From contig NZ_SJPY01000001.1 of assembly GCF_007860185.1 (NCBI RefSeq), forward strand, positions 1,201,132-1,265,131: a stretch of 64,000 nucleotides of DNA, read 5' to 3'. The notes under the pieces were generated by a model. That model was not told where the DNA came from. It worked only from the letters and a program-made list of their open reading frames with translations, and searched no databases. Both the position numbers and the translations under genes were made by a program. Shown in pieces: positions 37,722 through 46,657 of the stretch. The number at the start of each line of letters is the position of its first letter. Positions within the stretch are counted from its first letter, which is position 1. The DNA is from Novipirellula aureliae. Lineage in GTDB: Bacteria > Planctomycetota > Planctomycetia > Pirellulales > Pirellulaceae.

Positions 37722-40700
37722 TTACTCGGCCGCGTCATCCGTCTCATCGATCAATTCCCCGGCGGCCGGCGTTTCGATTGCAGGTGAAACCGCGGGCTGC
37801 TTCGTTCGCCACTCCGCTAGTCGTTGGAACACAACGAAGAAAGAGGGGACAAACAAAAGTGAAAACAGTGTCGCGGCGATCATCCCACCAACGACGGCAT
37901 TTCCGACGGATTGTCGACTCGCAGCACCTGCGCCCGTCGCAATCAAGAGCGGGAGAAAACCAAGGATCGACGAAAACGCTGTCATCAGAATCGCGCGAAA
38001 ACGAAGGGTCGCGGCGTTGTAGGCCGAGTCACCTATGGAAACACCTTTCCGTCTCTCTTCACTGGCAAACTCTACAATCAAAATCGCGTTCTTACTTGCC
38101 AAGGCGACAAGCAGTACCACGCCAATCTGAGTGTAGGTGTCGTTCGGCATGCCACGTACAACGAGTGCGAATACGACGCCAAGCACTGCCAACGGCACCA
38201 CGGCGATCACCGCAGCGGGGCTCGTCCAACTTTCGTATTGTGCAGCCAGAACCAAGAAGACGGCGACAATGGCTAACAGGAATATCGTCGCCTGTCCACT
38301 GCCAGCCAGCTTCTCTTGAAACGAGATCCCGGTCCAGGCGTATCCGAACCCAGGTGACATCCGAGAATCCGCCATTTGCTCCATCAGATTCAATGCCTCG
38401 CCGGAACTCGTGCCCGGCGCAGCCGAACCGTTGATCGCAGCACTCGGATACAGATTAAAACGACGCACCACGGAGGGGCCAAAATTCTCTTTCACATCGA
38501 CAATCGCGCCAAGCGGAATCATTTGTCCGGCATTGTCGCGAACGTCAAGTTTTTCAATGTCGCTAGCCGATCCGCGAAATTCGGCTTCGGCTTGGACGCG
38601 AACTTGATAGGAGCGATTGTTGTAGGTGAAATCATTGACATACGCCGATCCGAGATAAGCTTGCAAGGTTCCGAACACCGTTTCCAACGGTACGTTCAAG
38701 TTCTTCGCTTTGACACGATCGACGTCGACGAACAACTGCGGAGCGTTCGCTCGAAACGCAGAGTTGAGACCCGCCAAACCCGTTTGGCCATTCCCCGCTT
38801 CGACGAGATCTTCAGCCGTCGCTTGCAGTGCCGCGTAACCGCCGCCACCCTGGTCAAGCACTTCCATTTGAAAGCCGCCAGCCGCACCGAGGCCGTCGAT
38901 CGGCGGCGGCGCAAACGCGAACACGACACCGCCTTGAATTTGACTGAATCGCTCTTTCAAATGGTCCAAAATCGCCGGCAAGCTCTCCTCAGGATCGGTT
39001 CGCTCGTCCCAGGGATCCAGAATAAGGATCGAGAAACCAAGATTCGAACCGGCATAACCACCGAGTAGCGAGTATCCAGCGATCGAAACGTTATCCGCCA
39101 CCCCTGGGATGTCGCTGTAGATCGCTTCCACTTGTCGCATCACCGCTTGCGTCCGCTCGCTCGAGGCGGCATCGGGCAGTTGTACATTGACAAACAAATA
39201 ACCTTGGTCTTCATCCGGCACGAATCCGGTTGGCAAGGCGTTAAAAGTAACGCCGGTCGTACCGACCAATGCAACGTATGCGACCATGACGATCAACACG
39301 AGGCGTACGAACCAGCGGATCACAAAACCGTAGGCCGAAGTCGCTCCGTCGAATCCTCGGTTAAACCATCGAAAGCCCACAAAGCTGGATTCCTTCGGTG
39401 CTCGAAGCAGAAGTCCACACAACGCGGGGCTGAGCGTGAGCGCATTGAGCGTGCTGATTAGAACCGCACCGGAGATCGTCAAAGAGAATTGCTGGAAGAG
39501 TTGGCCTGTGATTCCGCCCATGAACGCGCTGGGCACAAACACAGCAAGCAACACCAGAGTCGTCGCGATCACGGGACCTGTGATTTCCGACATCGCTTTG
39601 ACGGCCGCCTCCTTGGGCTGCAAACCATCGGCCAAATGGCGTGTTGTATTTTCCACCACGACGATCGCATCATCCACGACGATCCCGATTGCCAACACAA
39701 TCCCGAACAGCGACAGCATGTTGATCGAAAAACCAATCATGTTCATGATCGCAAAGGTACCGATTAGCGAGACAGGGATCGCGACAACGGGGATGATCGT
39801 CGCACGCCAATCCTGCAAGAAGATGTAAATAACCAGCACCACCAACAGGACGGCGATCGCAAGCGTGTTGTAAACCTCTGCGATCGATGCCTCCACGAAC
39901 AGGGTCGTATCGAATCCGACCGTGTACTGCACTCCCTCGGGCCAATTGTTGCTCGTGTTCAGCTCTTCCATCTTTTCACGCACCAATGCTGCGGTGGTTA
40001 GCGCGTTGGCTTCGGGAAGCTGATAGATTGCGATGGATGCCGAAGGTTCCCCATTGAAACGCGAATCAAACGTATAATCTTTCCCACCCAACTGGACACG
40101 CCCGACATCCTTCACACGCAACGCCCGCCCATCACTGGCCGTCGCGATGATAATGTCTTCAAACTCTTCTTTGGCCACCAATCGCCCGCGTGCACTAACG
40201 GTCAACTGATACGCGGTTCCGGACGGAGCGGGCGGTGCGCCGATCTTTCCGGCGGCAACCTGTACGTTTTGTTCACGGATCGCAGTGACAACATCGGCGG
40301 TCGTCAAACTCCTTTGCTTCAGTTTGCGTGGATCGAGCCAAATCCGCATGCTGTAGTCACCGGCACCAAAGACGCGGACTTCACCGACGCCGTTCACACG
40401 GCTCAGTTCGTCCTTGACCGTCAGCGCGTAATTGCTCAGGAAGAGGTCATCGAGATCACCCGCGGGCGCAGTCAACGAGATAAACTGCAAAATTTGCGTC
40501 GATTGCTTTTTGGTCGTGATCCCCTGCGAACGAACTTCCGCAGGTAATTGCGCTTCAGCAATGGCGACTCGGTTTTGTACCAGCACCGACGCGATGTCGA
40601 TATCCGTTCCCACATCAAACGTCACGGTCAAATTATAGCTGCCGTCGTCCGAGCTGTTCGACGACATGTAGATCATGTCTTCGACGCCGTTGACTTGCTG

Positions 40701-40898
40701 CTCGATGGGAGTCGCCACCGTATCGGCGATCGTGCGGGCATCACCGCCAGGATAAACGGCGCTGACGCTGACGGTCGGCGGCGCAATGGGCGGGAACTTA
40801 GCAACTGGCAGCGAGCCGAACGAAACGAAGCCGGCGAGCACGATAATAATCGAGATCACCGAGGCGAAAATCGGACGGTAAATAAAGAAGCGTGACAT
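37722..40898 (-). CDS. RND multidrug efflux permease (HAE1/AcrB-like)
   Basis: A 1058-residue inner-membrane proton antiporter. The start MSRFFIYRPIFASVISIIIVLAGFVSF at 40898 is typical. Conserved parts are YPGGDARTIADTVATPIEQQVNGVEDMIYMSS, the proton-relay helix IGIVVDDAIVVVENTTRH (adjacent aspartates), the second-half start, and ILIVEFASEERRKGVSIGDSAYNAATLRFRAILMTAFSSILGFLPL. It works as a trimer with the adaptor encoded just upstream and an outer-membrane channel. No TolC-like gene is in this window. Confidence 0.95.
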   Translation of the reverse strand: MSRFFIYRPIFASVISIIIVLAGFVSFGSLPVAKFPPIAPPTVSVSAVYPGGDARTIADTVATPIEQQVNGVEDMIYMSSNSSDDGSYNLTVTFDVGTDIDIASVLVQNRVAIAEAQLPAEVRSQGITTKKQSTQILQFISLTAPAGDLDDLFLSNYALTVKDELSRVNGVGEVRVFGAGDYSMRIWLDPRKLKQRSLTTADVVTAIREQNVQVAAGKIGAPPAPSGTAYQLTVSARGRLVAKEEFEDIIIATASDGRALRVKDVGRVQLGGKDYTFDSRFNGEPSASIAIYQLPEANALTTAALVREKMEELNTSNNWPEGVQYTVGFDTTLFVEASIAEVYNTLAIAVLLVVLVIYIFLQDWRATIIPVVAIPVSLIGTFAIMNMIGFSINMLSLFGIVLAIGIVVDDAIVVVENTTRHLADGLQPKEAAVKAMSEITGPVIATTLVLLAVFVPSAFMGGITGQLFQQFSLTISGAVLISTLNALTLSPALCGLLLRAPKESSFVGFRWFNRGFDGATSAYGFVIRWFVRLVLIVMVAYVALVGTTGVTFNALPTGFVPDEDQGYLFVNVQLPDAASSERTQAVMRQVEAIYSDIPGVADNVSIAGYSLLGGYAGSNLGFSILILDPWDERTDPEESLPAILDHLKERFSQIQGGVVFAFAPPPIDGLGAAGGFQMEVLDQGGGGYAALQATAEDLVEAGNGQTGLAGLNSAFRANAPQLFVDVDRVKAKNLNVPLETVFGTLQAYLGSAYVNDFTYNNRSYQVRVQAEAEFRGSASDIEKLDVRDNAGQMIPLGAIVDVKENFGPSVVRRFNLYPSAAINGSAAPGTSSGEALNLMEQMADSRMSPGFGYAWTGISFQEKLAGSGQATIFLLAIVAVFLVLAAQYESWTSPAAVIAVVPLAVLGVVFALVVRGMPNDTYTQIGVVLLVALASKNAILIVEFASEERRKGVSIGDSAYNAATLRFRAILMTAFSSILGFLPLLIATGAGAASRQSVGNAVVGGMIAATLFSLLFVPSFFVVFQRLAEWRTKQPAVSPAIETPAAGELIDETDDAAE

Positions 40899-40920
40899 CA
40901 GGCGATTGCTTTCTTTCGAT

Positions 40921-42255
40921 TCATTCGACTTCGGAAGGACTCGTCGCACTGCTGCCAGTTGCAACTTCAGGCGTAGGATCAGATGGCGAGAATCCTCGCA
41001 TCAACGTTTGCTCGTCGAGCTCAAGTTTTTTGTCGATCGGATTGACCTCCAGGCCAGGTCTCGCTCGTTGGAGCCCGTCAATGACGACGCGTGAGTCGAG
41101 GGTCAATCCCTTTTCAATCACTGCCCAGCCACTGATCGTCTTGGCTACCGTGACCATGACACGCTCCACCTTTCGCTCAGCATTCACAATCAAAACGTAT
41201 TGGCCTCGTTGGTCACGAAGGACCGCGTACTCTGGAATCAACATTGCCTCGACCGATTTGCCGGTCGGCACTCGGACCAAGACAAATAAACCGGGCAGCA
41301 ACAAGTCGTCAGGATTGTCGAATTGGGCGCGAAGTCGCAGGGTCCCAGTACTTGCATCCACCCCTTCCTGGTCAATATATTCCAGCACGCCTTCGAATGG
41401 GAAGCCTTCATCCGTTTCCCGTTTTAAGAAGACCTTGGCTGTGCTCCAATTGGACTCAGCGACTTTCTCGCCAAGCTTTAACTCCGCTCTTCTTTTGCTC
41501 ATAAATCGTAACATGTCACGATCACTGACGCTAAAGTTTGCAAACACATGGCTACGGTTAACCACCGCGGAAAGTTTTTGCCCATTATCAACAAGATTAC
41601 CTTGTTTGATATCGGTTGTAGAGATCCGCCCGCTGATCGGCGATTTGACGGTGGTGTAGTCGAGATCCAACTGTGCTTGAGCAAGTTTGGCAATACTTTG
41701 CCCCTTGGCGGCGTTCGCTGCCTGCACGTTTGCTTTGGCGGACTCCAACGCGGCCAACGCAGACTCATTCTCTGCGACCGCGGTATCCAGCTCGGCCTCC
41801 GACCCAGCGTTCTGGCTGAGCAGGCTCTTGGCGCGATCAAGGTCCTGCACCGTTTTCTTGACTTCCGCCTCTGCCGTTCTCACGAGTGCGTTGGCAACGC
41901 TGATAGCGGCCTCGGCAGCGGCCACCTCGGCCGACGCTGAATTCACGGATGCCTGATACTGCGTCGATTCGATTTGGTACAGAACGTCACCGACGGCCAC
42001 TTCCTGGCCCGGTTCAAACGCAATCGCTTCGACAAATCCCCGCACACGAGCCCGCACGTCCGCTTCATCGACGGCCTCGATGACACCGTTTTGTTCCAAG
42101 AAAGGAGTGATCGATTGCTGCACCGGTTGCGACACCGTCACCTCAGGCGGTGGTGGCGGATCGTACTCATTTTCCGAGGACGTACACCCAACCACACTCA
42201 ACAGACCATACAGAATCAGCAAGCGGGTGGCCGTTTTCGATTTCAATATTCCCAT
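40921..42255 (-). CDS. RND efflux periplasmic adaptor (membrane fusion protein), lipoprotein
   Basis: From ATG 42255 the protein has signal LLILYGLLSVVGCTSSE with lipobox VVGC, then an MFP layout: PPPEVTVSQPVQQSITPFLEQNGVIEAVDEADVRARVRGFVEAIAFEPGQEVAVGDVLYQI (first lipoyl half), an alpha-hairpin with long coiled coil (residues ~100-190), DLDYTTVKSPISGRI (second lipoyl half) and beta-barrel and membrane-proximal domains. It partners the RND pump 22 bases downstream. The frame is open upstream to 42465, but that part overlaps the channel gene and has no signal. Confidence 0.92.
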   Translation of the reverse strand: MGILKSKTATRLLILYGLLSVVGCTSSENEYDPPPPPEVTVSQPVQQSITPFLEQNGVIEAVDEADVRARVRGFVEAIAFEPGQEVAVGDVLYQIESTQYQASVNSASAEVAAAEAAISVANALVRTAEAEVKKTVQDLDRAKSLLSQNAGSEAELDTAVAENESALAALESAKANVQAANAAKGQSIAKLAQAQLDLDYTTVKSPISGRISTTDIKQGNLVDNGQKLSAVVNRSHVFANFSVSDRDMLRFMSKRRAELKLGEKVAESNWSTAKVFLKRETDEGFPFEGVLEYIDQEGVDASTGTLRLRAQFDNPDDLLLPGLFVLVRVPTGKSVEAMLIPEYAVLRDQRGQYVLIVNAERKVERVMVTVAKTISGWAVIEKGLTLDSRVVIDGLQRARPGLEVNPIDKKLELDEQTLMRGFSPSDPTPEVATGSSATSPSEVE

Positions 42256-42421
42256 CGTTCCGTGCCCCGTCAATTTGGTTGTAAGTGATCGCGTCGAAGT
42301 GTTGTCGTTTTGGGAAGACCATTTGCTACTGCTTCGGTAATTGAGCAAAAACGGTGATTCGCGTAAAGGAGGCGTCAAACGGTGATCCATCCGATGCCCA
42401 GACGGGGGCATGTCACCAGCA

Positions 42422-43117
42422 CTATTTTTGCTCCGCAATATGCAACCCGACGAGTTTGGCCACAACGATGGCTAAGTACAGTTGACCAACCATCGCCTCA
42501 AGCGTGGCGAGAGTGCGTGCCGGTCGAGTGATGGGAATGATGTCGCCGTAGCCAAGTGAAGTAAGTGTTACGTTACTAAAATAGATCAGGTTGCTTACCG
42601 TGTCCTGATGGATGCCCACGCTATCCGAGAAGGGCGATAATGCAAAAGCCCCCGGTTGAAAGGTTTCCAATAGTGAGAAGACAAATGCAAAAAATAGTCC
42701 AATAACAAAATAGATACATGCGGCACCAACAATCCGATTCAAATCAGCGGGCCCCTTCCGAAAAACACTCTCCGCAAGCGATAGGATCAACAGCAGAAAA
42801 ACGACGACATAGCATGAATCGGTTGCAGCGATCAACAAGACGGAATGATGGAAATCCGCATAGGACGCAAGAAGGAATCCAATCCCGCCGATGGTGAGCG
42901 CCGAGATCATCCGGATTTTCGAACTGGAAAGTGTGCGAATTGCCGAGATCACGACCACCAGAAACAATAGATTGAACAGGCCTCGCTGAATGCCACTTTC
43001 AGAAGATAAGAAACTTTGGCTCAGTTGCAACAGAACCATTGTCACCAACAAATCGAGATGACTTAGACGCAGGGCCCAGCCCAATGCAGATCGGTCGTGT
43101 CGGTTTGCAGAAGTCAT
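42422..43117 (-). CDS. two-pore-helix potassium-channel-like membrane protein
   Basis: A 231-residue protein with about six hydrophobic helices and the selectivity-filter segment SNVTLTSLGYGDIIPITRPAR, close to the TxGYGD of K+ channels (Ion_trans_2). The GYGD core makes a channel function likely, though the ion is not proven. It ends 167 bases before the RND adaptor start on the same strand and may share its promoter. Confidence 0.85.
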   Translation of the reverse strand: MTSANRHDRSALGWALRLSHLDLLVTMVLLQLSQSFLSSESGIQRGLFNLLFLVVVISAIRTLSSSKIRMISALTIGGIGFLLASYADFHHSVLLIAATDSCYVVVFLLLILSLAESVFRKGPADLNRIVGAACIYFVIGLFFAFVFSLLETFQPGAFALSPFSDSVGIHQDTVSNLIYFSNVTLTSLGYGDIIPITRPARTLATLEAMVGQLYLAIVVAKLVGLHIAEQK

Positions 43118-43234
43118 AGCGATGAAAACCTAAAGGATATTTATGATTACGCCCGGTTAACACGCCGCGATGTCGGTCATTAACCATTCCTCAGTGGAGT
43201 TAATTCCATTCCCGATAAGAACGTCTCGCCAGTC

Positions 43235-44305
43235 TCACGCTGGCGGCCGGTACCTACAAAGCGGATCTTCCGCCAGTGGATCGCCAGTGGCCGCGTAAGC
43301 GCGACCGCGTGAGCCACCACACAGATCCTTCAAGTCACACGCGCCACAGCGACCGCCGAACGCCGATGTGTCGCGTAGGCTGGTGAACAATTCCGATTCG
43401 CGATAGATGGTGAGTGGGTCGCTCTCACGAACCGATCCGGCACTGATCGGAAGAAAGCCAGAGGGCATGATGTCGCCTCGGTAGGAAATGAACATGATCC
43501 CGTTGCCATCTCGCATCCCCGCGCCAGGCACACGTGGTGGACCGTCGCCGGCCTGCCGCTTAGCAAGCACGCGGCGGTATTGGGGCGCTTCGGTGGTCGC
43601 GATCATGAAGTTGGACTTAGGGCCCATCTCGATCAGCCATTCGAATAATTCCTCGGCCTGTTCAGGCTCGATTTGTCGGAGCAACTCACCACGCCCCGTG
43701 GTCACCAAAAAGAACAAGCTCCAGCGTTTGGGTTTCATTTGACCGAGACACTCGTGAATCGCGGGCATGTCGCTCAGCGTATCCGCCGTGACCAACGTGT
43801 TGACTTGCATGGGGATCTTCGCCTCAGCGATATGCTCGGCTGCTTCCAACGTCCGAGCGAAGCATCCAGGAATACCACGTAGGTCATCGTGGCGTTTCGC
43901 GTTGGAGCCATCGAGACTGAGCGACATTGCCCCCACACCATGTTCCTTGAGCTGAAACACCGCCTCGCGAGTCAGCTTCGGCGTCACGCTCGGCGCCACA
44001 TCAACGTGAAGCTTCAAGGACTTCGCATAATCCATGATCTCAAAGAAGTCGGGTCGCTCTAGTGGATCGCCTCCGGTCAGCACCACCACCGGTTTGGCCT
44101 CCGCCAGGGCACGCAGCACCTTGAAGGCTTCGTCCTTGGTGAGCTCGTCCGGCAATCGTTCTTTGATTGCCTCCGCCCGGCAATGCTTGCAGGCAAGCCC
44201 ACAAGCCCGCGTCAATTCCCAATAGACGCGGCGCGGAGCCTTGGTGTAGCGGTAGCCCGGCTCGGACGCAAGGGCAGCATGGGGGTGTTGATGCGGATGT
44301 GACAT
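43235..44305 (-). CDS. radical SAM/SPASM protein (TIGR04053/AhbC-like)
   Basis: A 356-residue protein. A His-rich N-terminus (MSHPHQHPHAAL) precedes VYWELTRACGLACKHCRAEA, with the SAM-binding [4Fe-4S] cysteines C35, C39 and C42, then VVLTGGDPLERPDF. The C-terminal FGGRCGACDLKDLCGGSRGRAYAATGDPLAEDPLC is a SPASM-type auxiliary cluster site. The closest families modify haem-type tetrapyrroles or peptides. Proximity to NO-reductase genes might hint at a haem-related job, but no substrate can be assigned. Confidence 0.85.
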   Translation of the reverse strand: MSHPHQHPHAALASEPGYRYTKAPRRVYWELTRACGLACKHCRAEAIKERLPDELTKDEAFKVLRALAEAKPVVVLTGGDPLERPDFFEIMDYAKSLKLHVDVAPSVTPKLTREAVFQLKEHGVGAMSLSLDGSNAKRHDDLRGIPGCFARTLEAAEHIAEAKIPMQVNTLVTADTLSDMPAIHECLGQMKPKRWSLFFLVTTGRGELLRQIEPEQAEELFEWLIEMGPKSNFMIATTEAPQYRRVLAKRQAGDGPPRVPGAGMRDGNGIMFISYRGDIMPSGFLPISAGSVRESDPLTIYRESELFTSLRDTSAFGGRCGACDLKDLCGGSRGRAYAATGDPLAEDPLCRYRPPA

Positions 44306-44529
44306 GAGCTCTTCCTATAAAGTTTGCAATGAAAATAGATCACGCGGCGCCGGATCGCGATCGAAAGACTGCATGGTGCCAGATTTTCCTTGAGAACAGA
44401 CCTACATTCTAGTCGCCAGGCCAGATTTTTGCTCCACGGACAGGAACACTGGCCAATGCCAAAATCACGCTGGCGAAACGCAGAGTCTACTATCAATCCA
44501 CCAATCTCCCCAGCTCTCCAATCAAGTAA

Positions 44530-44635
44530 TCTGGAGTTTTTCGCAAACAACTTACGGGCAAACTTACGGGCGCACCACTTACGGGCGCACCACTTACGGG
44601 CAACCTTACGGGCAACCTTACGGGCATACGACCCG
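44530..44635 (+). repeat. short TTACGGGC-containing direct repeats
   Basis: Six to seven copies of TTACGGGC spaced 12-16 bases apart, in two flavours (ACTTACGGGCGCACC and CTTACGGGCAACC). On the minus strand they would read ARKVARK/ARKWCARK, but the frame has no other coding features. This lies in the 590-base gap upstream of the radical SAM gene. Confidence 0.8.
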
Positions 44636-44648
44636 GCCATCTCCTGAC

Positions 44649-44766
44649 CGGGCTGTCGATTTAATCGGTTTGACTCGACTGATTATTTAACGACAAGCCA
44701 TAGGCGACCGCTTATGGAAAAGCTGACGCCTTCGGCTAAGCGTTAAACGATTAAATCGACAGCCCG
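44649..44766. repeat. 118-bp element bounded by 19-bp perfect inverted repeats
   Basis: CGGGCTGTCGATTTAATCG (44649-44667) and its exact reverse complement (44748-44766) enclose 80 bases that contain a smaller hairpin (CCATAGGC...GCTTATGG). A second imperfect inverted pair lies just right of it (GCTAACGCC near 44766, GACGTTAGC near 44833). The structure suggests a REP/MITE-like element or a structured RNA. Confidence 0.75.
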
Positions 44767-44897
44767 CTAACGCCAAAACGGCTAATACGCAGACTGTTTT
44801 TCGAGCAATGAACGTAAACGCTTTAAGGCGTAGACGTTAGCAAAACAATTTGCAAGCCCATGAATCATCCGGGCTAGGCCGAAGGTTTTGTAAAGCG

Positions 44898-45911
44898 TCA
44901 CTGCAAAAATGACGTCATACGATCGAGTCCTTCGCTTGCTTCCGCTATGATTCGATTGATCACATCAGCGGCTGTCTCGATCGCTGTGATTTCACCAGTG
45001 ATTTGTCCCGCATAGAAAGCCAATTTTTCCAGCTCGCCGGTCATTGAGCGAAGCGGTGAATCAGTGCTAAACAGATAAATCGGTCTGCCTTCCTCTTCCG
45101 CAATCTGCTCGCGTTGAATTTCGTCCGCATCATTGCCAAAGACACGATCGCCGATCTGACGGGTGACCTCCGTCTTGATCACTCGCACCGGCGAGTGCGG
45201 GGGCCAATTGATCGCGAAAGCATCGGTGTGAATCGTGTCGGTGGATTGTGCCTGGACGATTTTCTGTTTATGTATCGGGTGCGCAAACGACTCTCGTGTT
45301 GCCACGAAGGCCGTTCCGCAGTGGATGCCTTGTGCCCCGAGTGCCATTGCTGCCACCAAACTTGCCCCGCTGGCAAAACCTCCTGAACCGACAACGGGAA
45401 TGGAAACGGCGCTAGCCACCTGAGGCAATAGGACTAGCGACGTGACCGAATCGTGAATGTGCCCTCCCGCTTCGACGCCTTGCGCGATGATCGCATCCGC
45501 TCCGGCTGCTTCGGCCTTGATCGCTTGCTCAACGCTGCCCACTTGGTATACGACTTTACAATCGGCATCCTGGGCTCGCTTCACCGCATCGGGCACAACA
45601 TCCCAAAAGTAAATCAACGTGTCGACACCGGCCTCAATACACGCATCGAGTTCGCTCACGAACAAGTTCGCATCGGTTGCAGCCGGAATCAAGTTGACGC
45701 CGAACGGCTTGTCGGTTCGGCGGCGAAGTTCGGCTATCTCTCGAGCGATCAATGCAGGCGATTCACGGACCATCCCCAGACAACCGAATCCGCCTGCTTC
45801 GCAAACCGCTGCCGCAAGCTCCGCACGAGCGACACCGCCCATGCCTGCTTGGAGGATCGGATAACAACAGCCGAGAAGGTCACAAAGTGGCGTGTGAAAT
45901 GATTGGTTCAT
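44898..45911 (-). CDS. nitronate monooxygenase-like flavoprotein
   Basis: A 337-residue TIM barrel of the nitronate monooxygenase/2-nitropropane dioxygenase family. PILQAGMGGVARAELAAAVCEAGGFGCLG is the FMN-site start, followed by PFGVNLI, AIIAQGVEAGGH and PVVGSGGFASG...ALGAQGIHCGTAF for the phosphate-binding part. The family oxidises nitronates with FMN and oxygen. It is divergent from the Rrf2 regulator and so probably shares its control region. Confidence 0.9.
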   Translation of the reverse strand: MNQSFHTPLCDLLGCCYPILQAGMGGVARAELAAAVCEAGGFGCLGMVRESPALIAREIAELRRRTDKPFGVNLIPAATDANLFVSELDACIEAGVDTLIYFWDVVPDAVKRAQDADCKVVYQVGSVEQAIKAEAAGADAIIAQGVEAGGHIHDSVTSLVLLPQVASAVSIPVVGSGGFASGASLVAAMALGAQGIHCGTAFVATRESFAHPIHKQKIVQAQSTDTIHTDAFAINWPPHSPVRVIKTEVTRQIGDRVFGNDADEIQREQIAEEEGRPIYLFSTDSPLRSMTGELEKLAFYAGQITGEITAIETAADVINRIIAEASEGLDRMTSFLQ

Positions 45912-46007
45912 GATCTGTTTCGTTGGAAGCTAGCGGTAGACGACGGCGGAACGATGAGAGCAATCATCGGCTAAAGCCTCGACCCTTACGTTCCTGCTCT
46001 TGCCTCG

Positions 46008-46050
46008 TGCACATAAAGGTATAGAATAGAGATAGAATGTCAATATCCTG
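46008..46050. promoter_or_regulatory. putative Rrf2-type operator between nitronate monooxygenase and rrf2 genes
   Basis: TGCACATAAAGGTATA (46008-46023) is an imperfect palindrome and CAATATCCTG follows at 46041. Both words recur upstream of the RIC gene (50657-50680). Position in a divergent promoter favours regulator binding; this is inference. Confidence 0.5.
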
Positions 46051-46079
46051 AGTTCTTTTCCCCTACTTCGCCAGAATCA

Positions 46080-46502
46080 ATGCTATCAAAAACTGCTGAA
46101 TATGCATTGCGTGCGGTCACTTGTATGGGCAGTCGGGCCGGTTGCCCCGCGTCGGCAGACGTCATGGCCGAAGAAACCAAAGTGCCACGCCGCTACCTAC
46201 ACCGAGTCCTACAAGATCTTGCGGCTGCAGGACTCGTGCGGTCACGTAGCGGCCCAGGTGGCGGTTACGAACTGGACATCAACGCTAGCGATATTACGAT
46301 TTTGGATGTGGTCAATGCGGTCGCGCCGCTTGAACGCATCGCAACTTGTCCGCTTGGACTGAAATCCCATACCTCACTCTGTCCGTTACATGCTGAGTTG
46401 GACCGTGCCTATGAGCAAACAGAAGTGGCATTCGCAGGGGTCACGATCGGGCAGCTTCTCAAATCAACCAGCCCGATCACACCACTGCGTGAAGTGAAGT
46501 AG
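46080..46502 (+). CDS. Rrf2 family transcriptional regulator
   Basis: A 140-residue protein with the Rrf2 winged helix: [57 protein letters not shown]. The cysteine region reads [17 protein letters not shown], with two rather than the usual three cysteines, so a NsrR/IscR-like Fe-S cluster is possible but not certain. It lies divergent from the nitronate monooxygenase and convergent with the NO-reductase operon, suggesting NO or nitrosative stress sensing. Confidence 0.88.
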   Translation: MLSKTAEYALRAVTCMGSRAGCPASADVMAEETKVPRRYLHRVLQDLAAAGLVRSRSGPGGGYELDINASDITILDVVNAVAPLERIATCPLGLKSHTSLCPLHAELDRAYEQTEVAFAGVTIGQLLKSTSPITPLREVK

Positions 46503-46657
46503 CATGAGCTCCGATGCACTCCAGCGTCGTTGGAGTCGAGATGTCGGCCGCATACAAGGCATCCATTACATAGCATCCATTTCATACAATCGTGGGCCTC
46601 ACTTCGACAGCGTGGCCCACTTTGCATTTCGTCAAGGATCGTCGGCAAGCCGATCGT

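Noticed and set aside
44212-44640. Minus-strand frame MAGSYARKVARKVARKW...
   Set aside because: It arises from the TTACGGGC repeats and antisense of the radical SAM start; no family features.
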